Source: a virus | IMG/VR virus record: IMGVR_UViG_3300028800_000655 | Coordinates: 1-34,336 of that record | DNA length: 34,336 bases | Strand: one strand, 5' to 3' | Part shown: positions 15,515 through 23,999 of the stretch, piece after piece | Layout of the letters: every line of letters begins with the position of its first letter | Position numbering within the stretch: position 1 is the stretch's first letter | Notes under the pieces: model-generated | Told to the model about the DNA's origin: nothing | Database searches by the model: none | What the model saw: the letters and a program-made list of their open reading frames with translations, nothing else | Program-made: the position numbers and the translations under genes

Positions 15515-17791
15515 CTATTTAAAATTCGACATACTACCAAGTAAATCTGTTGAATAATCTTCAAGTTGTCGTCTGAATGAGGCTGCTTCGTCTGCGGTCT
15601 TGGCGTTCTCGGACAATAACTTTAGAGTCTTAGATGTTATCTGATATGCTTTCAAAGCAGACGGATGCCTTGATAAAGCCATCTCAGTTGCTCTGGTAGT
15701 CTTACCAAATACCTCATCATTTTGCTGTGATTGCCATATAGTACCGGCAGATTCTTCTCCAAGCTTTGTAGACCGATACACATTACTCCCATACTCCAAA
15801 AACCCATTCTTAGCCATTTTATAAACATGATTCTGGAGTCGCTTACCTTCCTCCAGCAACTTTGAGTTAGTAGCACCAGAATACTCAGTAGTTTGCTTAA
15901 GTCTCCGCTCAATAGCACGACTAAGATACTGAGAATACTTATCTTTCTTGGTTACCAGGTCAGGATAATTAAAGAGAAGCCTATGTTCAGGCTTCTCATA
16001 TTTAAGTTGTGAAGGATCATGTTGTTTGAGTTCTTCGTAGAAAGCTGCCCAATTCTCATGCCCTTGTGGGCCGAGAGTCACAGCAAGAGATTCTCTATTA
16101 CGCGGCGCTCTAAAATAGGCCAGAGTATCAGCTCTATGCTGTGCAAATGCTTGAGGAGAGATTTTACCTTCAGAAGTCTCCTTAGTAGCTTTCGCCACTC
16201 TACGAAGCGCACCTTTTGAGTTCTTGATTCCTGTATCCACGGATACTGCATTTACATCGCTAGCAGCTTGTGTGGCCGCGAAATTCGCCCCATACTTCTT
16301 TTCTCGTGCTGTGAATTTAGCATCAAGCTCTGGATTAGCCGCTCGTGCGGCTTTAATTTGATTCTCACGCTCTCCTTGCACATCATCAGGCAAATGTGCG
16401 GGTGCTTCATTAGCAGCTTCCTCTATCTGCTTCGCACGAATCCCCATAGCCTCTATGCGCTGGTCAGTAGTAAGCCCTTCCATAGGCTTACCGAATTTAG
16501 CCATCGAGATAGAGTTAAATGTTGCCTTCTCAGCATTATGCAACTTTCCAAGCACAGGGTCTTTTGCATCTCGCGTTGCACTGGCGTCCTTAGTAAGACG
16601 ATCGAATAAGCCCTGTTGATTATCCTTACTTGTATACCGATACACTTTCTCATCATGCACAAACCAGCCTTTGCCCTCTGCTTCAGGAAACATCATCAAG
16701 TTAGGGCCGAGCTTAGTTCCATCAATAGCTGCGTTAGTGGATTTAACTCCCCATTCTTTACCATGCTCCAGCCACCAAGCAAGAGGACTCATTTCCTGCC
16801 ATGCACTTTGTGCTATATCCTTAACGAATGGTTTACCGCCCATAGCCATAACTTCAGCGGTATACTTCTTGATGAGAGGTGCAGAGGCTACTTTCTCGAT
16901 ACCAGCACCAAGCCCTTTGGCCGCGCCCTCAAGTACAGGAGCACCTATAGCAAATCCCGCCGCACCAGCTACAGCCTCTTTTTGTGAGCCGCCACTTGTG
17001 GTAAGGGTAGCCAAATACCCATCAGCAGCATTAATTAATCGTTTCGCCGCAAACTTACCAACAGGAGATGCCGCAAGCTTTTCCGTAAGTGGAATAGCTT
17101 TTCCAACCATACCCAGAGTTCTGGCTGTGGAAATACCCTCAAACACAGGTAAAGTAGCAACTAACTCACCATAATCATCAGCGAGCTTTCCTACTTTCGT
17201 ATCCCTCGGATGTGTTTGCAGCCAGTAATCGTAATTTTGTAATTTCTCCTGCTGTGCTTGCATTTTCTGATGATATGCTTTCATCTGGCCTTGATTATTA
17301 AATCGCTGGGACATTTGTAACGGAGTATCACCTCTATGCGTGAAATACTCCTCCATGCCAAACATAGTTCTAGCGACATTATTACCAAGCTTCAACCCAA
17401 ACATATAAATAGAATCTAAGCCCTTTGCGATACCCACATTCGCATCGGCATTGAAATTTGCTGCCTTATCTTGTTTATATGTATCGGATAACTTAGTACC
17501 ACCTGCTGTATCTATACGTCCAGATGCAGCGACCCATGTATTCTTATCAGGTACGGGTAATTTAAACCCTGCATAAGATGCTGGCACAAGCTGGTCATAT
17601 AACTTAGACCTTACCTCAGTTTTCTTCCCATCTGGGAGTGCCTGATATTTAGGGTCAGCTTTGATCTTTTCCAGACGTGAAGATATAGCCGCACCACGAT
17701 CTGCGAAAGTGGGCAACTTAGTAATCGCACTATGATCGGCAGGTTGCGGATTAGTTATTTCCGTACTTGTCGGGGTCTGTATCGGTGTCAT
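15515..17791 (-). CDS. internal virion (ejection) protein, 758 aa
   Basis: ATG 17791 lies 41 bp inside the end of the upstream gene and has only a weak ribosome binding site, so re-initiation is likely. The 758-residue protein is mostly helical and charged, with a Gly/Ala-rich hydrophobic stretch around residues 270-300 (AAGFAIGAPVLEGAAKGLGAGIE) that may insert into membrane. The first 100 residues (LPTFADRGAAISSRLEKIKADPKYQALPDGKK) resemble N-termini seen in podovirus internal proteins. Length and position match gp15-like core proteins of T7-type phages, but sequence similarity is not claimed. No enzymatic motif is seen. Confidence 0.6.
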   Translation of the reverse strand: MTPIQTPTSTEITNPQPADHSAITKLPTFADRGAAISSRLEKIKADPKYQALPDGKKTEVRSKLYDQLVPASYAGFKLPVPDKNTWVAASGRIDTAGGTKLSDTYKQDKAANFNADANVGIAKGLDSIYMFGLKLGNNVARTMFGMEEYFTHRGDTPLQMSQRFNNQGQMKAYHQKMQAQQEKLQNYDYWLQTHPRDTKVGKLADDYGELVATLPVFEGISTARTLGMVGKAIPLTEKLAASPVGKFAAKRLINAADGYLATLTTSGGSQKEAVAGAAGFAIGAPVLEGAAKGLGAGIEKVASAPLIKKYTAEVMAMGGKPFVKDIAQSAWQEMSPLAWWLEHGKEWGVKSTNAAIDGTKLGPNLMMFPEAEGKGWFVHDEKVYRYTSKDNQQGLFDRLTKDASATRDAKDPVLGKLHNAEKATFNSISMAKFGKPMEGLTTDQRIEAMGIRAKQIEEAANEAPAHLPDDVQGERENQIKAARAANPELDAKFTAREKKYGANFAATQAASDVNAVSVDTGIKNSKGALRRVAKATKETSEGKISPQAFAQHRADTLAYFRAPRNRESLAVTLGPQGHENWAAFYEELKQHDPSQLKYEKPEHRLLFNYPDLVTKKDKYSQYLSRAIERRLKQTTEYSGATNSKLLEEGKRLQNHVYKMAKNGFLEYGSNVYRSTKLGEESAGTIWQSQQNDEVFGKTTRATEMALSRHPSALKAYQITSKTLKLLSENAKTADEAASFRRQLEDYSTDLLGSMSNFK

Positions 17792-19217
17792 CGGCTTGAT
17801 CCGTTGTATTACCTACTGGCTCTGAGTCGCTTGTAGCGGAAAATGACTTGAACAAGGTAGACCAAAATCCATCCGGTTCTGGAGTATTAGTACTCGGTGC
17901 TTGTTTAGCTACATCATTTGGAAAGAGCTTCTGTGCTGTCGCTGCGCGAGTATTCTGAAGCTGTGTGAGAGCATCTTGGGCCAGTTTGATCTTAGCGGTG
18001 AGTTGTTGCTTATCACCATCAGATACTCCAGTCGCGCCTTGCTCAGTAAGCAGATTCGATAACGCTGCCCCCGCACCCTTAATATCAGCGTCCTGTTTTG
18101 CCAACTCTGTACTACCAAGCTTCTCCCTAGTGGGCACGTCAATCCTAGGATCACCTGTTACTCCAATAGTAGCAGCCGCCCTAGCATTAATAGCCCGAAC
18201 TAAATTAGCTCCCTCCGCACCCACACGCGCGAGAGCATTCTTATCCGCGGCTGTAAGTCTATCCGCCGCCGCTACAGCTTTGAAATAATCCTGCTGCATA
18301 GTGGTGGTTGCTTTGAATAGCTCAGTAGCGCGCGCATTCCCATCCTTATACTGCTGCAATAAAGCCTTAGAATTAGCATCAATTATTTTCCCCGCAATAG
18401 GAATTAATGCCTTCTGAGCCGCATCACGTTGGGTTACAGCAGCAGCATATTGTGGATTATTCTGAATCGTAGGCATATCCTTAGCAAGAGCTGCATCAGC
18501 ACGAGATTCCTGCTTTACATCTGGTTTAGGTGCTGTACTCTGTAAATCCTTAGATAACTTCGCCACAGCAGCATCCTGTGGATTAGCAGCATTATACTGC
18601 CCAGCTGCTTTAACTTCCTTCGCTGCTGCAATTCCAGCCTGTACTTCAGGAGTCTTGTTCTTCTCAGGATCGACGTAGCTAATATCCAGAGATTTTGCAA
18701 GAGCCTTAGCATTTTTCGGGTCTTTTAGAATATCGCCCAGATTCTTCTTATTAGCGTCAAAAACCTTCTGAGCTAGGGCTTTAGAATTAGGATCAGCATT
18801 AGGGTCACTAAGCACAGTCTCAGCATTATGTACATTCTGCTTCGCCTGCATAACATCCACGAGCTTGTTCTTCAACTGATCCTGCTTCTGCTGCTCATGC
18901 TTCTGCACAGCATTCCCAACCATATTAGACAAATCCGCGAATGAGTTTTGCCTGCGCGCGTGTTTAATATCATACGCGCTATTTGTAAGCGGTTGATGCT
19001 GAGGTTGCTGTTCACGCGGCTGTATTGGCTTGACATAAGGTTGTGCTGGTACAGCCCCCTGAGAATATGGACTAGGAAGTGGCGCAGAAGCTTGCGCAGC
19101 TGTCTGAGTGAGTGCTTTATCAATATCATAAGTACTCAAATCAGCAACCGGAGCATCTTTAACAGCCTCGATGCTCGGAATTGTCGGTTGTGTTGGAACT
19201 GCTACTGTATCTGCCAT
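17751..19217 (-). CDS. Ala/Gln/Lys-rich coiled-coil virion protein
   Basis: ATG 19217 follows AAGGATTAAAT. The 488-residue product starts with a Pro/Gln-rich disordered region (about 1-85). A long, highly charged, Ala-rich helical region (about 90-430) contains many AAxxAxxxL stretches, and the C-terminus is acidic (TDQADDTDTDPDKYGNN). It lies between the small Gly/Pro protein and the large 758-aa protein in the internal virion cluster, and its end overlaps the next start. A structural role inside the capsid or in the ejected complex is likely; no enzyme motif is present. Confidence 0.58.
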   Translation of the reverse strand: MADTVAVPTQPTIPSIEAVKDAPVADLSTYDIDKALTQTAAQASAPLPSPYSQGAVPAQPYVKPIQPREQQPQHQPLTNSAYDIKHARRQNSFADLSNMVGNAVQKHEQQKQDQLKNKLVDVMQAKQNVHNAETVLSDPNADPNSKALAQKVFDANKKNLGDILKDPKNAKALAKSLDISYVDPEKNKTPEVQAGIAAAKEVKAAGQYNAANPQDAAVAKLSKDLQSTAPKPDVKQESRADAALAKDMPTIQNNPQYAAAVTQRDAAQKALIPIAGKIIDANSKALLQQYKDGNARATELFKATTTMQQDYFKAVAAADRLTAADKNALARVGAEGANLVRAINARAAATIGVTGDPRIDVPTREKLGSTELAKQDADIKGAGAALSNLLTEQGATGVSDGDKQQLTAKIKLAQDALTQLQNTRAATAQKLFPNDVAKQAPSTNTPEPDGFWSTLFKSFSATSDSEPVGNTTDQADDTDTDPDKYGNN

Positions 19218-19226
19218 ATTTAATCC

Positions 19227-19997
19227 TTATGCAAACATTCCACTTAGAAAGTTACCAACTTGCTCTCCGCCAGTTGAAGTACCTAACTTATCCAGATTTC
19301 CCAAGCCACCTGAAACAGCACCACTAATACCGCCAGTAAATATATCACCAGCAATCTCACCAGCATCCGTAATTCCGCTCATAATTGAATCAAAAGTAGA
19401 CCCATCCGGCCCATGTGCAGCTCCAGTCTTACCTAGCGTATCAATAAGAGTATTCTGTTGTGCTAACTCCATATTCGCATCCGTAGCTTGCAACCCTTGA
19501 TTAACATGTGAGAAGAAATCCCCTGCGGCCAGAGCAGCTGTACTCGAATTCGGAGTAACCCCGCCAGCAGCTTCCTGCGCTTGAATATTCGCGTATTGAT
19601 CATTCGCTTCAAGATTTGTCTCCGCGTTTGTTGCAGTAACAGCTGCTGATGTAGAGGTTCCCAGACCTTGTAGAGCTTGAGATAGTGCCACACCAGTACC
19701 AGCACCATAGGTATCCTTCATATCTCCGGTAACTGTATTAGACCCATCATTCCAATTAATCCCATTGCTTTGTACTGTAGAACCCGGATTAACTCCCGGC
19801 GCTGCCGTAGCAGCAGTCGGAACTGCTGGAGTGCCAGTAGCCATTGAAAATGGATTAACCGCGTCGCTAGGTTTCGCAGCCTGTGTCCCAGGTACACCCG
19901 CAGGCACAGCTACCGGCGCGGACATAGCACCGGGCTGTCCTGCCGGATTATTCACCATATTTGACCCTAAAATCGGTACAGCAGGACTCGCTCCCAT
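19227..19997 (-). CDS. Gly/Ala/Pro-rich virion protein, possible ejection protein
   Basis: The start at ATG 19997 is chosen because GGAAGGAG lies upstream and the preceding gene ends exactly there (TAATATG). The 256-residue product has a low-complexity Pro/Ala/Val N-terminus (about 1-75) and a helical middle (SQALQGLGTSTSAAVTATNAETNLEANDQYANIQAQEAAGG). A Gly-rich hydrophobic C-terminus (ITDAGEIAGDIFTGGISGAVSGGLGNL) could associate with membrane. Small glycine-rich proteins encoded just before the large internal proteins often form the first ejected component in podoviruses. The function here is inferred from context. Confidence 0.55.
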   Translation of the reverse strand: MGASPAVPILGSNMVNNPAGQPGAMSAPVAVPAGVPGTQAAKPSDAVNPFSMATGTPAVPTAATAAPGVNPGSTVQSNGINWNDGSNTVTGDMKDTYGAGTGVALSQALQGLGTSTSAAVTATNAETNLEANDQYANIQAQEAAGGVTPNSSTAALAAGDFFSHVNQGLQATDANMELAQQNTLIDTLGKTGAAHGPDGSTFDSIMSGITDAGEIAGDIFTGGISGAVSGGLGNLDKLGTSTGGEQVGNFLSGMFA

Positions 19998-19998
19998 A

Positions 19999-20799
19999 TT
20001 ATCTCCTTCCACTCATTACTGGTCGAATCTGTCTAAAACTCTGGCTTGATACTATATCATTTTCCATTATGGAGATTCTAGCTGTTATAAGTCCAAGATC
20101 ACCCTTTTTCTTAGGATCACCGTACAATATATTATGATACTGTGTAGCATAATCCAACATCCGTAAATCCCCAGCTCCGCGCATAGCTGCGGCGTATTCT
20201 ATTACTTCCCGCCATTCGTCTGCTAGGTAGATCGGATCAGTAAGGGCCGGAGGATTCGAGAATGGATGCTGTATTTGATACCTCATGTACGACCAGAAAT
20301 TGTTATTAGGTTGCGGCGCGATAAAAATATCATTTCCAAACCTGCTCCAATAAGCAGGAGTCCCAGGTGTGCTAAACATAAGCTCTAACGAATCAATACT
20401 CTTGTACATCAATCCAATACCCGGATTATATCCCTGTCCTGTAGTCAGAGGATTGTTATAGAACATATAGAATGAGGGAATCATCTTCGGATTTTCAGTA
20501 GTTCCGAAACTCGGAATATCCCCCGCATTCACCCAAGTGCTAAACGGATATTGATATTGTCCAGAAATCATTTGCACAGGAGTGGCTGTAGTACACTGTA
20601 ATGCTTGTACTGGATAGCTCTGACTCAATTCCAGTACCGCATCAGCTATCCACTGAGTCCCCATTCCAAATCCCGCCCCACCTGAGATGCTAAATACATC
20701 ATATCTCTGGGAAAGCTTATTCCACACCCCACCATTTGGCGCACTAGGCGTAGCATTAATCCCACACAACAAATCCTGTATTGTATACGGATACGGCAT
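19999..20799 (-). CDS. probable tail adaptor/connector protein
   Basis: ATG 20799 is preceded by AGGGAGTTAAAG. The 266-residue protein is rich in aromatic residues and Pro. It has a middle block with WSRFGNDIFIAPQPNNNFWSYMRYQIQHPF and a helical end, LADEWREVIEYAAAMRGAGDLRMLDYATQYHNIL, then GLITARISIMENDI. Plausible podovirus roles are head-to-tail adaptor or tail hub component, given its position between the beta-rich tail protein and the internal virion proteins. I do not recognise an exact family. No signal peptide or catalytic site is seen. Confidence 0.55.
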   Translation of the reverse strand: MPYPYTIQDLLCGINATPSAPNGGVWNKLSQRYDVFSISGGAGFGMGTQWIADAVLELSQSYPVQALQCTTATPVQMISGQYQYPFSTWVNAGDIPSFGTTENPKMIPSFYMFYNNPLTTGQGYNPGIGLMYKSIDSLELMFSTPGTPAYWSRFGNDIFIAPQPNNNFWSYMRYQIQHPFSNPPALTDPIYLADEWREVIEYAAAMRGAGDLRMLDYATQYHNILYGDPKKKGDLGLITARISIMENDIVSSQSFRQIRPVMSGRR

Positions 20800-20809
20800 C
20801 TTTAACTCC

Positions 20810-21199
20810 CTAGCAAAGTATCCAAATTGTTATATCAGTAGCGTCATTTGTGGTCTGAAGTGTAATTGTAGTCTTAGTAGCTGCCACAGTCCCAAAGAAA
20901 ACATCCGCCGCAGCCCACTTAGCAATCACCACAAATCCAGTCGGTACAATATCCAAATTATGCGTTATTGTAGTATTCGTATTGTTCCCTGCCCAAGAAT
21001 TAGCCAGAGCATTAGGATTCGCAACACTCCCAACCCTAATAACACAACCAACGAGATTGTCAGTAGACCAAGTAAGCGGTTGTCCATTAGCATCAAATGT
21101 GAGTCCATTTCCAGGACTCACATTTCCACTAAGCACTTGGTTCGTGCTTTTGTTTAGTTGATCCTGATTTGATATCCCTGTCGCTGTTCTCGGCTGCAT
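20810..21199 (-). CDS. 129-aa small beta-rich virion protein
   Basis: The start overlaps the stop of the upstream 570-aa gene (TAATG at 21199). After an Asn/Ser-rich N-terminus, the second half has the pattern TTITHNLDIVPTGFVVIAKWAAADVFFG...KTTITLQTTNDATDITIWIL. This is the common phage beta-sandwich unit with H-N-L-x3-P-x-G, found in tail-tip, fibre or accessory head proteins. It is probably a virion component linked to the tail. No enzymatic residues are recognisable. Confidence 0.6.
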   Translation of the reverse strand: MQPRTATGISNQDQLNKSTNQVLSGNVSPGNGLTFDANGQPLTWSTDNLVGCVIRVGSVANPNALANSWAGNNTNTTITHNLDIVPTGFVVIAKWAAADVFFGTVAATKTTITLQTTNDATDITIWILC

Positions 21200-22911
21200 T
21201 AGTCAATTTCTCCGTCCGCGAAGGTTCCGGCCAGCATAGCTTTGATAATTGTCCCTTTAAAATTTGTTGATGTGATACTAAGCTGTGGAGCCTCCACTGT
21301 AGATACGCCGAAGGGAGAATAGTAGGTTCTCGCATTTGTTGTACCGTCCAAGGTAATTGTACCGAGTGAGGTTGTGTTTCCGGATACGTCAGTTATTGTG
21401 AGGGTAAGAACTCCTGTACCGTATGCTTTAACTACAGCGCGTCGAATTGTAGGCTTCCTTGTATGCCCAAGCTTCATTTCCTCAGCACGAAAGGTAAGAT
21501 TTAGATTTCCAGCCACATTAGTAGCAAAATCCGCAGTATACTTATTATACAAACTTGGATAAACTATAATGGTATAATAAGTAGCACCGTACTGCACTAC
21601 AACCCAAATTATAGTAAGTGGTTGTGCAAATATAGTTTGTACGGGTATACCATTATAAAGAGATGTAGTACTTACCGATATAACACGACCATCAGTAAAT
21701 GGCCCGCCGTCATTCTGAGCTGCACATAAAGTATCAATATTGAACTTTGCCTGCTGCCAAATATTAGTCTTCAAATCATAAAACCACAAAATAAGTGGTG
21801 GTGTAGGTTGTGTCGCGGTAGAAGTACCCGGAACTCCAACAAGCATATAAAATGGTGTAGTATAACTACTATTCCAGAAATACAACAGTATCGTACCTGC
21901 GATGCCAGGTAAGCTAATTGGTACATTATGTACATAACTAGAATTAGGACTTTGATAAGACTCTAAGATAGCTTTCTTAGCTGAGCCAGCTATATCCTGA
22001 AATCCACCATTCGTACTAACCGAGTATGCTCCTGAGTCAGTAAGTAGATATCCTACTTGCCCATACTGAACAATCGTAGCCGGGTATGTCCCGCCCTGCC
22101 CCACATCAGAAATCCACAAAGTTGTAAAATTAAACGGCCCAATTCCAATCCCCGTAGGACTCATTTCAGTGAGTCCTTTTTGTGAGATGATAATACCTAC
22201 AGAAGCAAGCGAGAGGAATCCAGTTATCTGATCCTCAAGAGCAGCAAGCTGGTTGTATCCTGATGTGCGGTCGAGAGCTGGATTCCAAGTCGTAAATTTC
22301 CCCGGCCCACTCCAACTTACCCCATTAGGTTGTAGCCCGCCGCCAGAAGTTTGATTCGTATTCATCTGGAGTAAATAATCATCCAGAACTCCCATTATCA
22401 ACCCGCCGACATAATACTGACCAAGAGCAAAACCATTATAAAAACCATTGAAAGTGTATATGCTCTGATTCCCAAAGTTCGCAATATACGCTATCCCATT
22501 AACTACCCGCACCGCTGTAGGTGGATTCGTCCACGGATAATCAGGAGCCTTACACTTAATATGACTCGGTAATCCACTTGTAAATGGGAACCACTGTAAA
22601 TATCCAGCATTACCTGCTCGCATAATATACATCTGACCAAACTGATCTACAGCATAAGCATCTCCGCCAAGCTCAAATATGAGCACAGGATATGAGTTTG
22701 TAGCGTCTGCTGACCAAGCTGGATTAGTTAGGGCAGCATTAATCAAAGCCACCTGACAAAGTGCCCCATCTACAGCGACCACATTCTGCTGAGTTACAAG
22801 TTGATTCTCAGCAATATCCACTGCATCTTTATCAGACGCGACTCCGCCCCACGGCTGCTCGTAGTATATCTCGAAGTGATTTCCAGTAGTTTTACGAAGG
22901 CCGCTGGGCAT
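21199..22911 (-). CDS. large beta-rich tail protein (stabilisation/nozzle-like)
   Basis: ATG 22911 follows AAGGTAAAGT. The 570-residue product is almost entirely beta strand and starts with WGGVASDKDAVDIAENQLVTQQNVVAVDGALCQV. Repeated segments such as ELGGDAYAVDQFGQMYIM, VNGIAYIANFGNQSIYTFNGF and YLLTDSGAYSVS suggest propeller blades. The C-terminal 120 residues form another beta domain. Podovirus nozzle and DNA-stabilisation proteins, such as P22 gp10 or T7 gp12 types, have this propeller-rich architecture, and the gene position agrees. The exact homologue is not established. Confidence 0.58.
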   Translation of the reverse strand: MPSGLRKTTGNHFEIYYEQPWGGVASDKDAVDIAENQLVTQQNVVAVDGALCQVALINAALTNPAWSADATNSYPVLIFELGGDAYAVDQFGQMYIMRAGNAGYLQWFPFTSGLPSHIKCKAPDYPWTNPPTAVRVVNGIAYIANFGNQSIYTFNGFYNGFALGQYYVGGLIMGVLDDYLLQMNTNQTSGGGLQPNGVSWSGPGKFTTWNPALDRTSGYNQLAALEDQITGFLSLASVGIIISQKGLTEMSPTGIGIGPFNFTTLWISDVGQGGTYPATIVQYGQVGYLLTDSGAYSVSTNGGFQDIAGSAKKAILESYQSPNSSYVHNVPISLPGIAGTILLYFWNSSYTTPFYMLVGVPGTSTATQPTPPLILWFYDLKTNIWQQAKFNIDTLCAAQNDGGPFTDGRVISVSTTSLYNGIPVQTIFAQPLTIIWVVVQYGATYYTIIVYPSLYNKYTADFATNVAGNLNLTFRAEEMKLGHTRKPTIRRAVVKAYGTGVLTLTITDVSGNTTSLGTITLDGTTNARTYYSPFGVSTVEAPQLSITSTNFKGTIIKAMLAGTFADGEID

Positions 22912-22919
22912 ACTTTACC

Positions 22920-23192
22920 TTACTTGTTGATGAAGATGCTGAGAGTACCAGAAGCCAGTGTAGTAACCGCCATGCCGTTAATCCAACCGAGCGTACCAAA
23001 TGTGAACATAGGATCAGCAGCATTAGCCACTGTGTTCAGGACTATGTTCCCATTCTGGTCTTTGATAATCAGAGCATCACCAGCAGTAGGTTTATTCCAA
23101 ATAAGTTCCTTGATATAAATACGCCCAGCCCATACAAGCGTAGTAGAGGCTGTATCTACAGTCCAAGGATTCGCACTAATGTTATTTGCCAT
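22920..23192 (-). CDS. 90-aa beta-rich structural protein
   Basis: ATG 23192 is preceded by AGGAGTAACA. The sequence alternates short strands: TTLVWAGRIYIKELIWNKPTAGDALIIKDQNGNIVLNT, then TVANAAD and SGTLSIFINK. This is a typical small phage beta-sandwich, often found as a head-tail or decoration component. It sits between the zinc-ribbon protein and the large tail protein with gaps of only eight bases, so it belongs to the late operon. No function beyond a structural role can be argued. Confidence 0.55.
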   Translation of the reverse strand: MANNISANPWTVDTASTTLVWAGRIYIKELIWNKPTAGDALIIKDQNGNIVLNTVANAADPMFTFGTLGWINGMAVTTLASGTLSIFINK

Positions 23193-23200
23193 TGTTACTC

Positions 23201-23473
23201 CTAGATAAATATATCATCATTCTGTCCGTCTAAAGTTGGTAGAGTTAATTTCGGGTCAGGCTGTAGATCGGGACTAAGCACGATTTGACTCAGTGCATCC
23301 GATATTCCCTTATCAATCTGTCCAAGTAATGGAAACGCATCAAAGCATTTATCGTCGAGTAACTTCCCGCGCTGCCAACGCATATTCGCTATAGGTGTCC
23401 TATCCCCACACCGTGAGCAGAATGCCCACGCACCCTCATTAAATGTATGCTTATTAGGAAGTCCAAAGCTCAT
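23201..23473 (-). CDS. 90-aa protein with a zinc-ribbon-like Cys cluster
   Basis: ATG 23473 follows AGGATTAAGCT. Residues 18-45 carry FCSRCGDRTPIANMRWQRGKLLDDKCFD: a CxxCG knuckle, then a single later Cys followed by F-D, where related phage proteins have CxxC. That gives three Cys and a possible Asp ligand. Small head-completion or tail proteins with G-x-CxxC-G...W-x-G...C-x-D patterns are frequent in phage structural clusters. The C-terminal half is acidic and likely flexible. Zinc binding is inferred. Confidence 0.55.
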   Translation of the reverse strand: MSFGLPNKHTFNEGAWAFCSRCGDRTPIANMRWQRGKLLDDKCFDAFPLLGQIDKGISDALSQIVLSPDLQPDPKLTLPTLDGQNDDIFI

Positions 23474-23482
23474 AGCTTAATC

Positions 23483-23854
23483 CTAGAGATAATCATCAAT
23501 CACAATGCTGCTTGGAAGCCCTGTCCATAGGCACAGATTGTCAATAAGTTTCACTGTGTTATTGCTATCAGAGGGCGGCGCATATTCATTATACATCTGC
23601 GTAATTGTAAGTCCCGCATAATGCCCAGAAAGCAACGCCTTCATAGCTTTAAATCCCGTATCTTCATCAGGAAAGTGCGCAAATCTTGGATTTTCATTAA
23701 ATCCATCAGGGATAGTTTCAATACAATCGGCTCCATGGGCTTTCGCAAAGACTCCATAATTTATATTCCCCGGATTATTATTTCGTCGCGCACGAGAATT
23801 AGGTACGTTATAACCTTCATTCCGAGCTATAGCTTGACAAATAGTATAAGCCAT
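23483..23854 (-). CDS. probable peptidoglycan hydrolase (lysozyme-like, NNPGNI motif)
   Basis: The second ATG (23854) is chosen because GGAG is too near the first (23857). The 123-residue product has AIARNEGYNVPNSRARRNNNPGNINYG at its N-terminus, then RFAHFPDEDTGFKAMKALL and a GLTITQMYNEYAPPSDSNNTVKLIDNL segment. The order R-N-N-NPGNI, G-F-x-A and Y-A-P-P-x-D-x-N-x-T is characteristic of a lysozyme-superfamily group of phage and bacterial muralytic enzymes. Glu13 is a candidate catalytic acid. It could be the endolysin or a virion-carried enzyme; there is no signal peptide. It sits next to the capsid gene rather than beside the candidate holins at 29.6-30.4 kb. Confidence 0.65.
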   Translation of the reverse strand: MAYTICQAIARNEGYNVPNSRARRNNNPGNINYGVFAKAHGADCIETIPDGFNENPRFAHFPDEDTGFKAMKALLSGHYAGLTITQMYNEYAPPSDSNNTVKLIDNLCLWTGLPSSIVIDDYL

Positions 23855-23869
23855 CATCTCTCCAAAGAA

Positions 23870-23971
23870 CCCCCACCTAAAGGGGAGAGGGCCAGTTCAG
23901 GTGGGGGCCGACGGGCTAAAAATCAAGCAGGTTACGTCCTGTTTAGGAGTAGTAACTTTGGTTTTAGCCCG
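23870..23971 (-). terminator. two stem-loops between capsid and hydrolase genes
   Basis: In the minus-strand direction of transcription the 140-bp gap after the capsid gene holds a 10-bp stem (23962-23971 with 23912-23921) around a 40-base loop that has its own small hairpin. It then holds a 9-bp GC-rich stem (23899-23907 with 23870-23878, core CCCCCACCT) followed by TTCTTT. The second may act as a partial terminator that reduces expression of genes beyond the abundant capsid protein. No gene is seen in this gap. Confidence 0.5.
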
Positions 23972-23999
23972 CCTACCTCCGCTAGTAAAAGCAAGCAAC

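Noticed and set aside
16671-17174. 167-codon plus-strand frame opposite the 758-aa virion protein
   Set aside because: It is Pro/Ala/Ser-rich antisense shadow of a continuous late gene; no start signals.
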